From Tessaracoccus flavescens (GTDB taxonomy: Bacteria > Actinomycetota > Actinomycetes > Propionibacteriales > Propionibacteriaceae), in contig DYZF01000293.1 in assembly GCA_020741375.1 (NCBI GenBank), positions 1-24,011 on the forward strand: 24,011 bases of DNA. Direction: 5' to 3'. The translations under genes were made by a program, and so were the position numbers. This document shows positions 22,841 through 24,011 of this stretch, one piece after another; position 1 is the first letter of the stretch; each line of letters begins with the position of its first letter. The notes under the pieces are model-generated. The model saw only the letters and a program-made list of their open reading frames with translations. It had not been told where the DNA came from and did not search any database.

Positions 22841-22882
22841 TGCTGACGAAGGGCGCCAAGCAACCGGCGCCCTTCGTCAGCA
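22841..22882 (-). terminator. Long perfect 17-bp terminator of the PPK2 gene
   Basis: Left arm 22841-22857 (TGCTGACGAAGGGCGCC) and right arm 22866-22882 are exact complements around an 8-nt loop. It begins 18 bp after the PPK2 stop on the minus strand. There is no clear T-tract, but the stem is among the strongest in the window. Confidence 0.8.
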
Positions 22883-22900
22883 GAAGCAGAGTTTCAAGAA

Positions 22901-24011
22901 TTACTTCTTGTCTTTCTTCTTGTTGCCCTTGTCTTTCTTGGACTTGTCCTTCTTATCCTTCTTGGACTTGTCCTTGTCCTTCTTCTTGTCTTTGTCCTTC
23001 TTGGACTTCTTGCCCGACTTGTCGTCGTCGGACTTCTCGTCACTGGACTTCACGTCGCCAGATTCATCGTCGGACTTGTCGTCGACGGATTCATCGTCGG
23101 ACTTGTCGTCCTTCGACTCCTTCTTCTCCGGCTCGTCCGCCGTCGCGATCTGATCCTGCCGCAGCTCCGCCAGCAGCGCGCGCTTCTGCTCAAGGGTCGC
23201 GGCCAGCTCCGTCGTCCACTGCTCGCGGCGCTTCTCCACCTCGGCGAGCGCGGCCTCGACGGCGGCGTCGTCACCCTCGTACCGCAGGCGAGCCACGTCT
23301 TCGTTGACCTCGCTGGTGTCGGCCAGCGCGCCCAGCACGTTGTCCTCGGTCTCAGCGACGGATTCGGCGAAGGCTGTCGGCGACATCGTCTTCAGCAAGT
23401 TACGACGCTGCGTATCGGGGCGCCAGCGGGGGCGGGGCCAGCTGAGGTCCAGCTCGATGAGGGTGCGCGTCAGGATCTCGGTGATCGCGACGCGCGAGTA
23501 CCACTTCTTATCGGCGGGCACGACGTGCCACGGCGCGTGCTCGGTGTTGGTGAGCCGGAAGACGTCGGCGTACGCCTCTTGGTAGTCGTCCCACTTCTGA
23601 CGGGTGCTGAGATCGTTGGCGGAGTACTTCCAGCGCTTGTCCGGGCGGTCGATGCGCTCCATCAGGCGCTTGCCCTGCTCGTCGTGCGAGACCATCAGCG
23701 CGAACTTCAGCACGACGGTGCCGGAATCCACCAGCTGCTTCTCCCAGCGGTTGATCTCGTCGTAACGCTTGCCCCACACGTCGGGCTCCACCAGCTCGTC
23801 GACGCGTACCACCAGGACGTCCTCATAGTGTGAGCGGTCGAACAGGCCGATCTGGCCGGGCTTCGGGAGGCCCTTCTTGATCCGCCACAGGTAGTGGTGG
23901 CGCAGTTCCTCCGCCGTCGGTACCCCGAAGCTGCGCAGCGCGACGCCTTGCGGGTCCACCATGCCCATGACGTGGCGGGCGACTCCGCCCTTGCCCGCGG
24001 TGTCGAGGCCC
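22901..24011 (-). CDS. PPK2-family polyphosphate kinase with Lys/Asp/Ser-rich tail, 5' end outside window
   Basis: Polyphosphate:nucleotide phosphotransferase, moving phosphate between polyphosphate and nucleoside mono/diphosphates. The visible 369-370 residues begin in the Walker A loop (GLDTAGKGG at 24009-23983). Walker B is FDRSHYEDVLV, the lid region includes SHDEQGKRLMERIDRPDKRWKYS, and WHVVPADKKWYSRVAI is a strong PPK2 signature. The catalytic core ends near LIELDLSWPRP; then comes a region without a recognised domain, partly coiled-coil-like (AALAEVEKRREQWTTELAATLEQKRALLAELRQDQ), and finally a 74-residue tail (23125-22904) with 31 Lys, 21 Asp, 12 Ser and 4 Glu. The tail is acidic/serine-rich first, then Lys/Asp only. 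Typical PPK2 proteins of this branch are about 300 residues without such a tail. Subclass (ADP or AMP preference) is not assigned. Confidence 0.93.
   Translation of the reverse strand, partial: GLDTAGKGGVARHVMGMVDPQGVALRSFGVPTAEELRHHYLWRIKKGLPKPGQIGLFDRSHYEDVLVVRVDELVEPDVWGKRYDEINRWEKQLVDSGTVVLKFALMVSHDEQGKRLMERIDRPDKRWKYSANDLSTRQKWDDYQEAYADVFRLTNTEHAPWHVVPADKKWYSRVAITEILTRTLIELDLSWPRPRWRPDTQRRNLLKTMSPTAFAESVAETEDNVLGALADTSEVNEDVARLRYEGDDAAVEAALAEVEKRREQWTTELAATLEQKRALLAELRQDQIATADEPEKKESKDDKSDDESVDDKSDDESGDVKSSDEKSDDDKSGKKSKKDKDKKKDKDKSKKDKKDKSKKDKGNKKKDKK

Noticed and set aside
22904..23125. The PPK2 tail as a frameshift artefact
   Set aside because: The tail stays in one frame with consistent AAG/GAC codons, ends in a normal stop and is followed by a strong terminator; the alternative frames give phenylalanine/leucine/serine- or arginine-rich junk.

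Overview
The window is high-GC, densely coded DNA from an actinobacterium. The evidence is the gene set: cydABDC, a DUF4126 membrane protein, a csoR-copZ-copA copper module, a single-cysteine LMW-phosphatase-type arsenate reductase, and a short MutY. In addition, about ten genes have a -10 hexamer exactly 6-7 nt before the start codon, which is the layout of leaderless mRNAs common in Actinobacteria. A Propionibacteriaceae-like host is a reasonable guess, but no marker gene here fixes the family.

Layout, left to right. 1-2883: a lipid kinase (cut by the window edge), a DUF4126 membrane protein, alanine dehydrogenase and an ArsC/Spx-type reductase. 2884-3404: no intact gene; this stretch holds hairpins, the frameshifted remnant of an exported lamin-tail-domain (LTD) protein, and PHO-box-like direct repeats upstream of it. 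3405-8626: a minus-strand run of HAD phosphatase, UDP-GlcNAc 2-epimerase, an unknown 167-aa protein, MutY, a mycothiol-type ArsC and the DnaB helicase. 8627-9232: a non-coding gap with several DnaA-box-like 9-mers and an AT-rich segment, ending in a promoter with an embedded CsoR operator. 9233-12158: the copper operon csoR-copZ-copA with a possible internal attenuator. 12287-16123: fumarase, a GT4 glycosyltransferase and glycerate kinase. 16268-22119: cydC, cydD, cydB and cydA on the minus strand (cytochrome bd oxidase plus its thiol-exporting ABC transporter). 22210-22557: a lone BlaI/MecI-family repressor, divergent from cydA, with a palindrome in the cydA promoter spacer. 22558-22900: a 35-36-bp degenerate tandem repeat and a long terminator. 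22901-24011: a PPK2-family polyphosphate kinase (5' end outside the window) ending in a 74-residue Lys/Asp/Ser/Glu tail.

Three modules stand out. The copper module (sensor, chaperone, exporter) has a readable operator-promoter. The cyd module makes a bd-type terminal oxidase and probably answers to the adjacent BlaI-type repressor. The PPK2 tail matches the composition of the polyacidic Ser/Lys (PASK) segments known to associate with polyphosphate, so the enzyme may bind or be modified by its own polymer. The DnaA-box cluster between dnaB and csoR lies where local gene direction switches from mostly minus to plus.
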